Positions 7,274-16,915 of a stretch of 64,000 bases of DNA are shown here, in pieces. Below the pieces are notes generated by a model, which did no database searches, had not been told where the DNA came from, and worked only from the letters and a program-made list of their open reading frames with translations. A program made the translations under genes and the position numbers. This DNA is from Herpetosiphon geysericola (GTDB lineage: Bacteria > Chloroflexota > Chloroflexia > Chloroflexales > Herpetosiphonaceae): contig NZ_LGKP01000011.1 of NCBI RefSeq assembly GCF_001306135.1, forward strand, positions 62,001-126,000, read 5' to 3'. Numbering within the stretch: the first letter of the stretch is position 1; each line of letters starts with the position of its first letter.

Positions 7274-9682
7274 TTATCGCTCAACCCGTGGTAGATAGGC
7301 CCGAAACAGGTCGGGGCCGGTTACGATGGGGCCGCGCTCGTTGCCATTCGCATCGCGGAACCAGACATACACCCGCCGCGCGGTGATTGGGTTCCACTGC
7401 CATTCGCGCTCGGGATTGAATGGCTCCCATTGCTTGCGGGTTGGGTTGGGATAGGCGCTCAAGGCCATGCTCAACGGTTGGTTGGCATCGGTGGCCGAAA
7501 GCACCAAGGTTGCACTTAACGCATTCAGATTGCGAATAGTGACGCTTGCTTGCGGCGGATGATCAATCATAATTGTTTGACTGAGCGTGCTGGTATTGCC
7601 CATGCGATCGGTCAAGCGCACGCTAATCGTATAGCTGCCCTCGGTGTTGGGCAACGTCCAGCGATAGGCGCGATAGTAGGTCATTGGTGCGGCGTAAATG
7701 CCGTTGATCCCAAGCTGCGCTTTGACGACACCGCCACCATTATCCAGTGCTGGAGTAAGAATTTGCAAATCGCGCTGATCAGTGCTGACGCTGCTTGCAA
7801 CCAATGCTTGCTCGCTGATAGCCAAACGATAGATTTCATCGGCAGCTAATTGGCGCTTGTAAATCAACAATTCGTCGAGTGCAAGATTGCTGATGCCTGC
7901 GCCAATTGTCCAGCGCCCAAGATTGAGATCGTCGCCCACTTCAATTGGCAACGCGACTTTGCTTGCTTCACTAACCAACATGCCATCGATCAACAAGCGC
8001 TTATTGCCAGTCGCTTGGTTCCAGCTGATTGCAAAATGATGCCAGCCAGCGCTCAAGCGATCAGGCACGCTCAGGCTATGCTCCTGGCCATTGGCATCGA
8101 CTGTCCAGAACGTCCATTTGGCTTGCTCAGTTTGCTCGTGGCGCAACGCCAAGGTATTGCGATAGATCTTATCGGGATCAACTGGGTTTTGTGAGGCGGC
8201 TAGCAGATAATGGCGGCCTGTGCTGGAGCTTGGCCACGTTTCTGGCACATTCACCCACAGCGCCAACGTGCCATGCTCAAGCTTGAGCGTCGGACTCGCC
8301 GGATAGGTCAACGATCCGTCGCCAACTTTGACCGCTTGGCCAAATTTACCACTAGCATAGCTAATTTGATCGCTGGCGGCCATTGGGCCAACCGAAGGCA
8401 ATGGATTATTCTCAAACTGGGCGACCAAGGCCAAATCTGCATCAGGATTGATCGTCAACAGCGCACTAGGCGGCGTTGTATCTGTTGGCGCTGGGCCATC
8501 GGGTCGGCTCCAAGGCACACTATCATTCCAAAGCCAAACACTGGCTTCACATTTGACATAATTGGTGCATGGATCAGAACCTGGGCCATACCAGCCATAG
8601 GGATCAACTTGCTTGCCGTTGTGACGCACTTCGAAGTGCAAGTGCGGCGCGCCATCAGTAAAGCCAGTTGCCCCGCTCCAGCCGAGCAATTCGCCACGCT
8701 CAACCCATTTTGGCTTGGAATCATCGATATAATTTTTGAAACTTGGCGCAAAATCGTCGAGATGCCAATAGACCGTTTCATAGCCAGCAGTAGCGCCAGC
8801 ATGTTGAATTAGCACGCCCAAGCCGCGCGTGGTACGAGCATAGGCCCAGCCTGGAGCGGCGGCAACAATCGGCGTACCATAGGGCAAATCGGGAAAGTAA
8901 TAATCGTGGCCATCGTGGCTATTGTAGGAAAGCCCACTTTTGCCTTGATAATTGATCATCACATCGTTGCCATCGCCACCGCTATCGACCATTGGATAGG
9001 TATGATCAAAATGCGATGAATGGACCATTCGCGCGCCCTGCTCCCACGGAATGCTCAAAAAGCCCGTGCTAACTGGCGGCGTGCTGGGGGCCACAACTGG
9101 CTCGTTCTGAAATAATTCGTGATATACCTTGCTGTAGCGGTTTACCAGCTGTTGCCAGGTAGCTTGATCGCGCTCAAATGCTAAGAAGCGTTTGACGGTT
9201 AGCGCATGCGGATCATCCTTGGGATCGAGTTTTTGTTGGCTGCCATCGCTGAAATTCAGGATGACTGCACTATCGTAGGGGCCAAGCCCAACCCGAATCT
9301 CGCGCGCTGCCCAATCGATTTGGCTCAAAAAGCCCTGCGGCCCAGCCAAAAATGGCTGATTGGTAGCAGTGGTGGGCAAGCTTGGGTTGCTAATCAGTTG
9401 TGAGGTGGTTTCCAACAAGGCCACTAAAATACGGGCCTCGATATTGTAATAGGCCGCCATGCTCTCGATGATTTGGCCAGCTGGCTGACCATCGATAGTG
9501 ACATTGGCAAGGCTACTTTGTTGCCGTTGTAAAAACCCTTGCACCCCGCCATCAAGCGATGATAGGCCGTGGGTTGGTTGTTGATTGGGCTGGGGTTGCT
9601 GCGGGCTGGCGTGCACCACGAAGGGCAGCGTTGCGCCGCCAAGCATTAATATTAATAAACCAAGGAGCAAAGAACGCTGCAT
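7274..9682 (-). CDS. Secreted M23 peptidase with LamG-like domain
   Basis: About 802 residues. The signal peptide is MQRSLLLGLLILMLGGATLP and what follows; an in-frame start 21 bp upstream is possible but lacks a better ribosome site. An M23 (lysostaphin-type) domain lies near residues 255-365, with HDGHDYYFP, YWHLDDF and HLHFEVRHNGK. These match the zinc ligands and catalytic His of cell-wall endopeptidases, although the usual first HxxxD motif is altered. A LamG/concanavalin-like domain follows (about 430-600, with WHHFAISWN and LDELLIYKRQL), then Ig-like or fibronectin-like segments. Likely role: extracellular or surface peptidoglycan or protein hydrolysis. Confidence 0.85.
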   Translation of the reverse strand: MQRSLLLGLLILMLGGATLPFVVHASPQQPQPNQQPTHGLSSLDGGVQGFLQRQQSSLANVTIDGQPAGQIIESMAAYYNIEARILVALLETTSQLISNPSLPTTATNQPFLAGPQGFLSQIDWAAREIRVGLGPYDSAVILNFSDGSQQKLDPKDDPHALTVKRFLAFERDQATWQQLVNRYSKVYHELFQNEPVVAPSTPPVSTGFLSIPWEQGARMVHSSHFDHTYPMVDSGGDGNDVMINYQGKSGLSYNSHDGHDYYFPDLPYGTPIVAAAPGWAYARTTRGLGVLIQHAGATAGYETVYWHLDDFAPSFKNYIDDSKPKWVERGELLGWSGATGFTDGAPHLHFEVRHNGKQVDPYGWYGPGSDPCTNYVKCEASVWLWNDSVPWSRPDGPAPTDTTPPSALLTINPDADLALVAQFENNPLPSVGPMAASDQISYASGKFGQAVKVGDGSLTYPASPTLKLEHGTLALWVNVPETWPSSSTGRHYLLAASQNPVDPDKIYRNTLALRHEQTEQAKWTFWTVDANGQEHSLSVPDRLSAGWHHFAISWNQATGNKRLLIDGMLVSEASKVALPIEVGDDLNLGRWTIGAGISNLALDELLIYKRQLAADEIYRLAISEQALVASSVSTDQRDLQILTPALDNGGGVVKAQLGINGIYAAPMTYYRAYRWTLPNTEGSYTISVRLTDRMGNTSTLSQTIMIDHPPQASVTIRNLNALSATLVLSATDANQPLSMALSAYPNPTRKQWEPFNPEREWQWNPITARRVYVWFRDANGNERGPIVTGPDLFRAYLPRVER

Positions 9683-9882
9683 AATCAATTCCAAAACTCT
9701 CATCTACATCAGTTGCCAGCCGTATGGTAGCACGCCACCAAGGCAGCGTCAATTAACATTAGCTGAGACATTGGTCCTGTTATCGCGATTTTGGTTTTTC
9801 AAGCGGGCAAAGCGAGGAAAATGCAGGGATTTTCAGCCACTGCATCTCCCTCAATGAGAACTGTTTGATCTACATACGTGGG

Positions 9883-11511
9883 TTACTTGGGTTCGATCAG
9901 GGTGGTGCCAGTCATGGCTTCGGGTTTGGCTAAGCCTAGCAAATCGATGATTGTCGGGGCTAGATCGGCCAAACGGCCCCCAGTGCGCAGGCTAATGTGC
10001 TCGCGAGTTAGGCCACTAGCTGGGTCGGCGACCAAAATACATGGCACAAGGTTGGTGGTGTGGGCGGTGTGCGGGCCACCAGTTTGGGGGTCGATCATCT
10101 GCTCTGCATTGCCATGATCGGCGATTAAAATTGCTGCGCCGCCTTGGGCAACCACCGCTGGCACGACTTGGCCCAAACAGCGATCGACGGTTTCACACGC
10201 CTTGATCACTGCTGGAATCACCCCTGTATGGCCGACCATATCGGGGTTGGCAAAGTTAACCACGAAGAAATCGTAGACTTGGCTATTGACCGCATCGAAC
10301 AATTTAGCCGCCACTTCTTCGGCGCTCATTTCTGGCTGAAGATCGTAGGTTGCCACTTTGGGCGAAGCTGCCATCACCCGATCTTCACCCTCAAATGGTT
10401 CCTCGCGGCGACCATTCAAGAAGAAGGTAACGTGGGGATATTTTTCGGTTTCGGCGCTGTGATATTGACGCTTGCCTGCATCGGCAATTACCTTGGCCAA
10501 TGGCTCGGTGATGTAATGCGGCGGGTAGGCAATTGCATAGGGGAAGGTCGCATCATACTGGGTCATGGTGACATAATGTAAATTTGCCAATTGCTCAGGC
10601 CGTTGCCAAATGCTGGTTGGCAGCTGCAAGCCTTGCTCAGCTTGGTTGGCATACCATTCTTGGACCATGGTGTTGACATCGGGCTGCATCAGCGCGCGCG
10701 TGATTTGGCGCACCCGATCGGCGCGGAAATTGAAACAGATTACCACATCGCCAGCACTGATTCGTGGCAAGGCTACGCCTGCGGCATCGGTAATCACGGT
10801 TGCTTCAATAAACTCATCGCCACGCGCATCACGCAGATACGATTGCTCGATTGCACTGATCGGATCGCTGGCGAAGTGGCCAACGCCCTCGACCATGGCT
10901 GCATAGGCAGCGCCGACCCGCTCCCAGCGTTTATCGCGATCCATTGCAAAGTAGCGGCCAATCACGCTTGCCACTTGGCCTACGCCGATTTGGGCAATCG
11001 TTTGTTGCAACTCACGCATATAGCCAAGCCCACTTTGCGGCAAGGTATCGCGGCCATCCATAAAGGCGTGAATGTAGGTGTTGCTGACCCCTTGCTGGGC
11101 CATCAGTTGCAACAACGCTGCGAGATGAATATCGTAGGCATGCACGCCGCCACGGCCAATCAGGCCAATTAAGTGCATGTTTGTGCCACGTTCTTTGACG
11201 AGTTGTACCGCTTCGAGAAAAGCGGGATTTTCAAAAAACTCACCAGCTTTGATCGATTCGCTGATCCGAGTCGAATCTTGATAGACAACCAAGCCAGCCC
11301 CGATATTCAGGTGGCCGACTTCGCTATTGCCAATTTGGCCTTCGGGCAAGCCCACATCGAGGCCAGAAGCATGGAGTTGGGTTGTTGGGCAGGTTGCCAT
11401 CCAATGATCAACATTGGGAGTATTGGCTAAACTAACGCCGTTGCCAGGGCCAGCAGGTGCCAAACCCCAACCATCCATTATGGCTAACAACACAGGACGC
11501 GGTGTTGTCAT
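9883..11511 (-). CDS. gpmI: 2,3-bisphosphoglycerate-independent phosphoglycerate mutase
   Basis: Interconverts 3- and 2-phosphoglycerate in glycolysis, using two Mn2+ ions. Residues 12-16 give MDGWG, and GNSEVGHLNIG near residue 62 carries the phosphorylated Ser. DGRDT and ADHGNAEQM are also present. At 542 residues it is slightly longer than usual (about 510). The ATG follows AAGGAG. It appears to stand alone: its neighbours are unrelated secreted proteins. Confidence 0.96.
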   Translation of the reverse strand: MTTPRPVLLAIMDGWGLAPAGPGNGVSLANTPNVDHWMATCPTTQLHASGLDVGLPEGQIGNSEVGHLNIGAGLVVYQDSTRISESIKAGEFFENPAFLEAVQLVKERGTNMHLIGLIGRGGVHAYDIHLAALLQLMAQQGVSNTYIHAFMDGRDTLPQSGLGYMRELQQTIAQIGVGQVASVIGRYFAMDRDKRWERVGAAYAAMVEGVGHFASDPISAIEQSYLRDARGDEFIEATVITDAAGVALPRISAGDVVICFNFRADRVRQITRALMQPDVNTMVQEWYANQAEQGLQLPTSIWQRPEQLANLHYVTMTQYDATFPYAIAYPPHYITEPLAKVIADAGKRQYHSAETEKYPHVTFFLNGRREEPFEGEDRVMAASPKVATYDLQPEMSAEEVAAKLFDAVNSQVYDFFVVNFANPDMVGHTGVIPAVIKACETVDRCLGQVVPAVVAQGGAAILIADHGNAEQMIDPQTGGPHTAHTTNLVPCILVADPASGLTREHISLRTGGRLADLAPTIIDLLGLAKPEAMTGTTLIEPK

Positions 11512-11660
11512 GATGACTCCTTGTAAACGTTAACATGTTGGCTCTATTTAACGAGAAAAGCCCAAAAAGTGCAAGTAGCAAAGGCTTCACCTGCAATGGG
11601 CATCCAAAAACGGAAAATTAGGGGCGGTTGTTGGGGATCGAGGACTGAGTGCTTTTTAAT

Positions 11661-11719
11661 ATCCCCTCACCCTAATTCCCTTCGTCTGCGCTACGGACGA
11701 GAGGTTGAGGTGAGGGGAT
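11661..11719. repeat. Palindromic GC-rich intergenic element
   Basis: ATCCCCTCACC and GGTGAGGGGAT form 11-bp outer arms, and TTCGTC with GGACGA adds inner pairing. No T run follows on either strand, so this looks more like a REP-type dispersed palindrome than a simple terminator. It lies between gpmI and the next gene and could still end transcripts. Confidence 0.55.
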
Positions 11720-11738
11720 CTCTAATGGGTTAGTGGCT

Positions 11739-12317
11739 TTAACGTTTGATATTGATATAGCGAATTTTCCAACCAGATTCTAGGCGATTGAATTGCACAT
11801 CGTAGGTGCCTGTTCCATCGGTATAATTGAGCGTGCCTGCAATGCCGAGCGTTGTCGTTTGGTCGGTACCAGCGTTGGCTGCTGGTGCTGCAAAATCGTC
11901 GCTAACGCTGGTATAACCTTCGAACAACTCGCGTTGGCTAAGCAACCCAGCTAATTGCTCATCACTCACGATTGAGGTATCAACAAACGCTTTAGCTGCA
12001 TTAATATCATTCGCAGCCCCGGCCTTCATAAAGCCATCGAGGCTTGCTTTGACATCATCGACTTCGCCCATAACAAGTTTATAGGCTACAAAACCACCAC
12101 CGACACACAGCAGTAATGCGACAATCACCCCGATAATGCCAAATTTCAAGCAGCCGCCACGCTTTTGCGGCTGTGGTGGGTAACCATAGGGTTGTTGCGG
12201 TGGATAACCAGGTTGTTGCGGCGGATAACCACCTTGTGGCGGTGGGTAGACTGGTTGTTGCGGCTGTTGGCCATAAGGCGGCTGCGGCTGTTGACCATAT
12301 GGTGGTTGATTGCTCAC
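11739..12317 (-). CDS. Membrane-anchored protein with Pro/Gln/Tyr-rich N terminus
   Basis: 192 residues from the GTG at 12317, which follows GGAGG at 6 nt; an upstream in-frame start is not supported. The first 50 residues are repeats of PPYGQQPQ and YPPQQPGYPPQQ. Then come a basic KRGG and one membrane helix (FGIIGVIVALLLCVGGGFVAY). The last 110 residues form an extracytoplasmic alpha/beta domain that resembles DUF4878-like or lumazine-binding-like folds (KAGAANDINAAKAFV, LESGWKIRYINIK). Function unknown. The layout resembles the zinc-ribbon protein at the left edge. Confidence 0.75.
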   Translation of the reverse strand: MSNQPPYGQQPQPPYGQQPQQPVYPPPQGGYPPQQPGYPPQQPYGYPPQPQKRGGCLKFGIIGVIVALLLCVGGGFVAYKLVMGEVDDVKASLDGFMKAGAANDINAAKAFVDTSIVSDEQLAGLLSQRELFEGYTSVSDDFAAPAANAGTDQTTTLGIAGTLNYTDGTGTYDVQFNRLESGWKIRYINIKR

Positions 12318-12420
12318 AAAATACCTCCAAAGAACACACAAAATTTAAGTAGCAGTATAGATGATGCAGTGGTTGCTGAGAAGAGCAAGAATCATGCACG
12401 AAGCGCAGGTTTAAAAATGA

Positions 12421-12442
12421 CACTCCGCAGTAGTACGGAGTG
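12421..12442 (-). terminator. Terminator of the nucleoside ABC operon
   Basis: On the minus strand CACTCCG, an 8-nt loop and CGGAGTG are followed by TCATTTTTAA, 27 bp past the stop of the last permease gene. Confidence 0.75.
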
Positions 12443-12469
12443 CCATTCAAGAAAGTTGCGTTAAGTTGC

Positions 12470-13807
12470 TTATTTTTCGTACACTTTGCCCGAGGCTGCT
12501 GGTGGCTTGGCGCGACCAATCACCCCTGCCAATACAATCAGCGTTACCACATATGGCAACATCTGCATAAATTGGGAAGGCAAATCGAAGTTGTAGGCCT
12601 GCACTTTGAGCTGCAAGGCATCTGCTGATGAGAACAGCAACGAGCCACCAAAGGCCCCAATTGGGTTCCACTTGCCGAAGATCATTGCTGCCAACGAGAT
12701 AAAGCCTTGGCCGTTGGTCATACCATCGTCAAAGCCAAACGAGCCTTCGAGCGAAAACCAAGCGCCTGCAACCCCAGCAATCATCCCGCCAATAATCACA
12801 TTGCGATAGCGCATGCGATTGACGTTGATGCCTACCGTATCGGCGGCTTTGGGGTGCTCGCCGATTGCGCGGGTTCGCAAGCCCCACACGGTGCGAAACA
12901 GGAAGAAGTTCAAGCCAATGACCATCAGAATCATCAAATAGGTAATTGGTTTGTGGTCAAACAAAATCGGCCCAATCAACGGAATATCGGCCAGCGGGCC
13001 AAGCGGCATTTGTGGCAAGCCAGCCCGTAATGGCGATTCGAATTTCAGCAGGAAGTTGGTGCGGGTAAAGCCCGTAATCCCAACCGCCATAATGTTGATC
13101 ACCGTACCGCTAATTACTTGGTCGACTTTGAAGCGAATTGAGAGCCAGGCATGCAAGGCGGCCATGATGCCGCCAGTCAAAATCGCCCCCAAAATCCCGA
13201 TGATCAAGGGCAGCCAAACCACACCTTTGGCGGCGCTTTCTGGCAAGGCATCGCCATAGATCATCCGAGCTGAGATTGCCGCCGCAGCATAACCAAAACA
13301 GGCTGCCGTCAGCATCATGCCTTCGATCCCGATGTTGACCACGCCCGAGCGTTCACAGACAATCCCCGCCAGCGCGCCGATGGCGATTGGCGTGCCAAGC
13401 CGCACCACCCGCGAGAGCGTATCCGAGAGATCAACGCTGTTGTTGGCTACCGCCCAGAGCAGAATCGAGAAGAAGCCAAAGGCAATCACGCTGCTCATAT
13501 AGGGCGCAACCCAACCGCGTTCTGGATTCTTGGCGATTAGCACGCCGCCAACCAGAATCAACGCCCCACAAATCAAACTAATCGTGATCATCGTGGGCAG
13601 TTCGATTGCAGCGACGGGCGGTGCTTTAATGTCGACCTTCATCTTGGCACTATCGGGAATCCGAATCGTGCTCGTAAAATCCCAAATTGATTGAATTTTG
13701 CTTGTTTCAGTGATTTTATTGCCGAGGCTGTTATTGACTGCAAACAGCAGCACAATCGCAATGAAAATCCCTAACAGCCCGACCCCACGTGCGCGTGTAA
13801 ATTTCAT
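12470..13807 (-). CDS. ABC transporter permease, BMP-type nucleoside importer (second permease)
   Basis: 445 residues with many membrane helices and the conserved BPD_transp_2 segments ERSGVVNIGIEGMML and GINVNRMRYRN. It matches the NupC/RnsD-like permease that pairs with BMP lipoproteins. An unusually long first periplasmic segment (about residues 30-70) separates helix 1 from the core. It is the last gene of a four-gene operon, 48 bp after the first permease, and is followed by a terminator. Substrate by family: purine and pyrimidine nucleosides. Confidence 0.9.
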   Translation of the reverse strand: MKFTRARGVGLLGIFIAIVLLFAVNNSLGNKITETSKIQSIWDFTSTIRIPDSAKMKVDIKAPPVAAIELPTMITISLICGALILVGGVLIAKNPERGWVAPYMSSVIAFGFFSILLWAVANNSVDLSDTLSRVVRLGTPIAIGALAGIVCERSGVVNIGIEGMMLTAACFGYAAAAISARMIYGDALPESAAKGVVWLPLIIGILGAILTGGIMAALHAWLSIRFKVDQVISGTVINIMAVGITGFTRTNFLLKFESPLRAGLPQMPLGPLADIPLIGPILFDHKPITYLMILMVIGLNFFLFRTVWGLRTRAIGEHPKAADTVGINVNRMRYRNVIIGGMIAGVAGAWFSLEGSFGFDDGMTNGQGFISLAAMIFGKWNPIGAFGGSLLFSSADALQLKVQAYNFDLPSQFMQMLPYVVTLIVLAGVIGRAKPPAASGKVYEK

Positions 13808-13855
13808 ACAAATCCACCGTAAAGGTTAAATAATTCAAGAGCGACGACGCTGGCG

Positions 13856-15184
13856 CTATTTACCCCAGCTACGGTTAAACGTGATTTTGCCGCCTTCAGC
13901 TTGCTTGATGCGATAAATCCAGCGCACAATTTGGTCGGCAGCAATAAACATAATCACTAGAGCTTGAATAATTTGAATTAGGTTGATCGAAATGCCAGTA
14001 TTGACTTGCATCGCGCCTGCGCCAGTGCGTAACGCACCCCAGAACAGCGCTGCCGGAACAATCGCAATTGGGTTGCTCTTGGCCAACAAGGCAATTGCCA
14101 AGCTATCGAAGCCCAAGCCGCTGGAGAACACAGCCTTGAGGTTATATTCCAAACCAATGACTTGGCTTGTACCTGCCAGCCCGGCCAATGCGCCCGAAAG
14201 GCCCATTGCGCCAACGACCGTGCCGGTGATGCTCATGCCTGCATAGCGAGCTGCTTCTGGGTTTTCGCCCACAGTTTTAATTTCAAAGCCCTTGGGCGTG
14301 CGGTTCATCAACCACCAAATAAAGCCAACCATCAAAAATGCCAACACAATCCCCATGTGAATCCGTAGATCCCATGTGCTGCTAGTGGTCGTGAACAAGC
14401 GTGGGTACGCTTGGCCGCCAGTGAGGCTGGGGTCGGTGGCTTTGCTGATAATTCGTGGCAAAGCGGCATTTTCGTGGATGAATGGTGTGCGTTGCAAGGT
14501 GGCGCTTTTATCTTTCATCACGCCATTGATCAAATAATCCATCACTTGCAAGGCAATATAATTGAGCATAATCGTGGTAATAACTTCGTGGGCGCCAGTT
14601 TTGGCCCTGAGATAGCCCGGGATAATCCCCCATAGCCCGCCAGCGATAACCCCTGCCAGCAAGGCTGCTGGCAAGTGAATGATTGTTGGCAGCGAGGCAA
14701 CCCCAAACCATTGGGGCATAAATGCTGCAACCGCAACACTCCCAAGCGCGCCCATCAACAATTGGCCTTCGGCCCCAACGTTGAACAAGCCTGCTTTGAA
14801 GGTTACGGCCACAGCCAAGCCTGCCAAAATGTAGGGCGTTGATTCAACCAAGGTATTGCTCATGGCAACCGGAATCGAGCTTGGATTTGTCCAATCGCCA
14901 AATGCGCCAGAGAACAGCCCAGTAAAGGCGCTCAAGGTCACGCGTAGGCGTTCGGGCAAGGTGCTAAAAAACCAATCGCTGCGGCTGCCGTACAGACTGA
15001 GATCAAAGGCTGGGAGTTTGTTGCTAGGAATCGAAACAAACACGATCACTGCGCCGATTAAAACTGCGGTTAAAATTGCCAACAGCGGCACAATCGCTTC
15101 GTTGAGCCAGCCAAAGCGCCGTTTGCTGGGCTTTGGTTCAGTGGTTGGTTTGGTTTCAGCGGGGGCTTGTTGCTCATTAGACAT
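13856..15184 (-). CDS. ABC transporter permease, BMP-type nucleoside importer (first permease)
   Basis: 442 residues. A soluble Pro/Lys-rich N terminus (PAETKPTTEPKPSKRR) precedes the helices. FNVGAEGQLLMGALG is the family counterpart of the coupling-loop motif, and EVITTIMLNYIALQ is typical of the NupB/RnsC type. The ATG overlaps the end of the ATPase gene by 8 bp (ATGTCTAA), so translation is coupled. Confidence 0.9.
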   Translation of the reverse strand: MSNEQQAPAETKPTTEPKPSKRRFGWLNEAIVPLLAILTAVLIGAVIVFVSIPSNKLPAFDLSLYGSRSDWFFSTLPERLRVTLSAFTGLFSGAFGDWTNPSSIPVAMSNTLVESTPYILAGLAVAVTFKAGLFNVGAEGQLLMGALGSVAVAAFMPQWFGVASLPTIIHLPAALLAGVIAGGLWGIIPGYLRAKTGAHEVITTIMLNYIALQVMDYLINGVMKDKSATLQRTPFIHENAALPRIISKATDPSLTGGQAYPRLFTTTSSTWDLRIHMGIVLAFLMVGFIWWLMNRTPKGFEIKTVGENPEAARYAGMSITGTVVGAMGLSGALAGLAGTSQVIGLEYNLKAVFSSGLGFDSLAIALLAKSNPIAIVPAALFWGALRTGAGAMQVNTGISINLIQIIQALVIMFIAADQIVRWIYRIKQAEGGKITFNRSWGK

Positions 15185-16709
15185 TAGCTTGCTCCTGAAT
15201 ACCGGCCATCAACAGGCCAACGCGCTCGCGCGTAGCTTCGGCAATCGGGAGAATGCCAACTATTTTGCCATGATACATCACAGCAACGCGGTCGGCTAAG
15301 GCCAGAACTTCATCAAGCTCTGCCGAAACCAATAAGACCGCCAGCCCTGCATCGCGCTGTTTAATAATTTGATTGTGAATAAATTCGATCGAGCCAACGT
15401 CAATCCCCCGCGTCGGTTGCGAAGCAATCAGCAAGCGATTTTTGCGGGTAAATTCACGGGCGACAATAATTTTTTGTTGATTCCCACCTGAGAGCGAGCC
15501 AGCAGTTGTGGTTGCGCTGGGCGTGCGCACATCAAAGGTTTCAATCAATTCTTTGGCATTTTCGTCAATCGCTTGGTCGTTGAAGGTTAAGCCTTTGGTA
15601 AATGGTGGTTTGTAATAGGTTGAAAGCACCAAATTATCACGGATGCTATAGCCAAGCACCAAGCCTGTACCTTTGCGATCTTCGGGAATGTAGGCCACGC
15701 CTTGTTCAGTAATCGAGCGCGGCGGGCGATTGGTAATATCCTTGCCAAGCAACTCAATCGAGCCACTCGGTAAGGCTTGCAAGCCCGTAATCGCCTCGAC
15801 CAACTCAGTTTGGCCGTTGCCTTGCACGCCAGCAATCCCCAGCACTTCACCTGCATGGACATCAATTGAAACATCATCAAGCACGGTGAGACCGCGATCG
15901 TCACGTAGATTGAGGTTGCGTACTTTCAGCACCACATCGCCAGGGTTGGCCGCAGTTTTATCAACTTTCAAGACAACATCGCGGCCTACCATCAGCGCTG
16001 CTAATTGACCTTCGCTGGCAGTTTTGGGGTCGGCGTCGCCAACAACCTTGCCCCGACGCAAGACGGTAATTCGGTCGGCAACTTCGCGCACTTCGCGCAA
16101 TTTGTGGGTAATAAAAATCAGCGCCTTGCCCTTATCGGCCAATTCGCGCATCACCCGAAAGAGGTCATCGGCCTCTTGGGGCGTCAATACAGCGGTTGGT
16201 TCATCGAGAATCAACATATTGACGTTGCGATAGAGCGCCTTCAAAATTTCGACCCGTTGCTGAACACCAACTGGCAGATCGCCAACGATCGCATCTGGTG
16301 GCACGGCCAAGCCATATTGCTCCGAAAGCTCGCGCACTCGTTGGCTGGCTTCCTTGGCATTTAACACTGGGCCTTTGCGTAATTCGGTGCCAAGAATAAT
16401 GTTCTCTGTGACGGTTAGGGTATCGACGAGGGCATATTCTTGGTGAACCATGCCTAAACCAAGCCCAATTGCATCAGCAGGATTTTTGATCTTGGCCAAC
16501 TTGCCATTAATCAAAATCTCGCCTTCATCGGGATCGTAGAGGCCATACAAGATATTCATGAGGGTGGATTTACCCGCGCCATTTTCACCAAGGAAGGCGT
16601 GGATTTCACCGGGGAGCAGGGTAAAAGAAATATGGTCGTTGGCCAAAACCCCGGGGAATTGCTTGGTGATATTGCGGACTTCCAACGCAGGTACGACGTT
16701 CGCGGTCAC
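15177..16709 (-). CDS. ABC transporter ATPase with two nucleotide-binding domains (nucleoside/simple sugar type)
   Basis: 510 residues. The N-terminal domain has Walker A GENGAGKST, a degenerate signature (LPVGVQQRVEI) and Walker B MLILDEPTAVLTP. The C-terminal domain has a degenerate Walker A (GVQGNGQTE) and the signature LSGGNQQKIIVAREF. This asymmetry is normal for the RbsA/NupA class. It starts at GTG after AGGAG. It energises the two permeases downstream. A hairpin terminator separates it from the BMP lipoprotein gene, which would make binding protein more abundant than ATPase. Confidence 0.93.
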   Translation of the reverse strand: MTANVVPALEVRNITKQFPGVLANDHISFTLLPGEIHAFLGENGAGKSTLMNILYGLYDPDEGEILINGKLAKIKNPADAIGLGLGMVHQEYALVDTLTVTENIILGTELRKGPVLNAKEASQRVRELSEQYGLAVPPDAIVGDLPVGVQQRVEILKALYRNVNMLILDEPTAVLTPQEADDLFRVMRELADKGKALIFITHKLREVREVADRITVLRRGKVVGDADPKTASEGQLAALMVGRDVVLKVDKTAANPGDVVLKVRNLNLRDDRGLTVLDDVSIDVHAGEVLGIAGVQGNGQTELVEAITGLQALPSGSIELLGKDITNRPPRSITEQGVAYIPEDRKGTGLVLGYSIRDNLVLSTYYKPPFTKGLTFNDQAIDENAKELIETFDVRTPSATTTAGSLSGGNQQKIIVAREFTRKNRLLIASQPTRGIDVGSIEFIHNQIIKQRDAGLAVLLVSAELDEVLALADRVAVMYHGKIVGILPIAEATRERVGLLMAGIQEQANV

Positions 16710-16858
16710 ACAAGACTCCTAGTTAATCAAAAAGAGGCAGCATTGCCTCAAATATGCAGAACAACCACGTTGTTGGCTGCCAAAAGTCTGGCCAAACGGG
16801 TGCTTGGTTGTTCGAGTTGCTGTGTTTCGATGCTGTGATAATACCACACAAAAGTAAA

Positions 16859-16886
16859 AGGGCTGCGTCATTGCTAACGCAGCCCT
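16859..16886 (-). terminator. Intra-operon terminator between BMP lipoprotein and ATPase genes
   Basis: On the minus strand AGGGCTGCGT, an 8-nt loop and ACGCAGCCCT are followed by TTTACTTTT. It lies directly after the BMP gene and probably allows partial read-through into the transporter genes. Confidence 0.8.
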
Positions 16887-16915
16887 TCCACGGGTTTGTG
16901 CCTTGCGGCAACAGT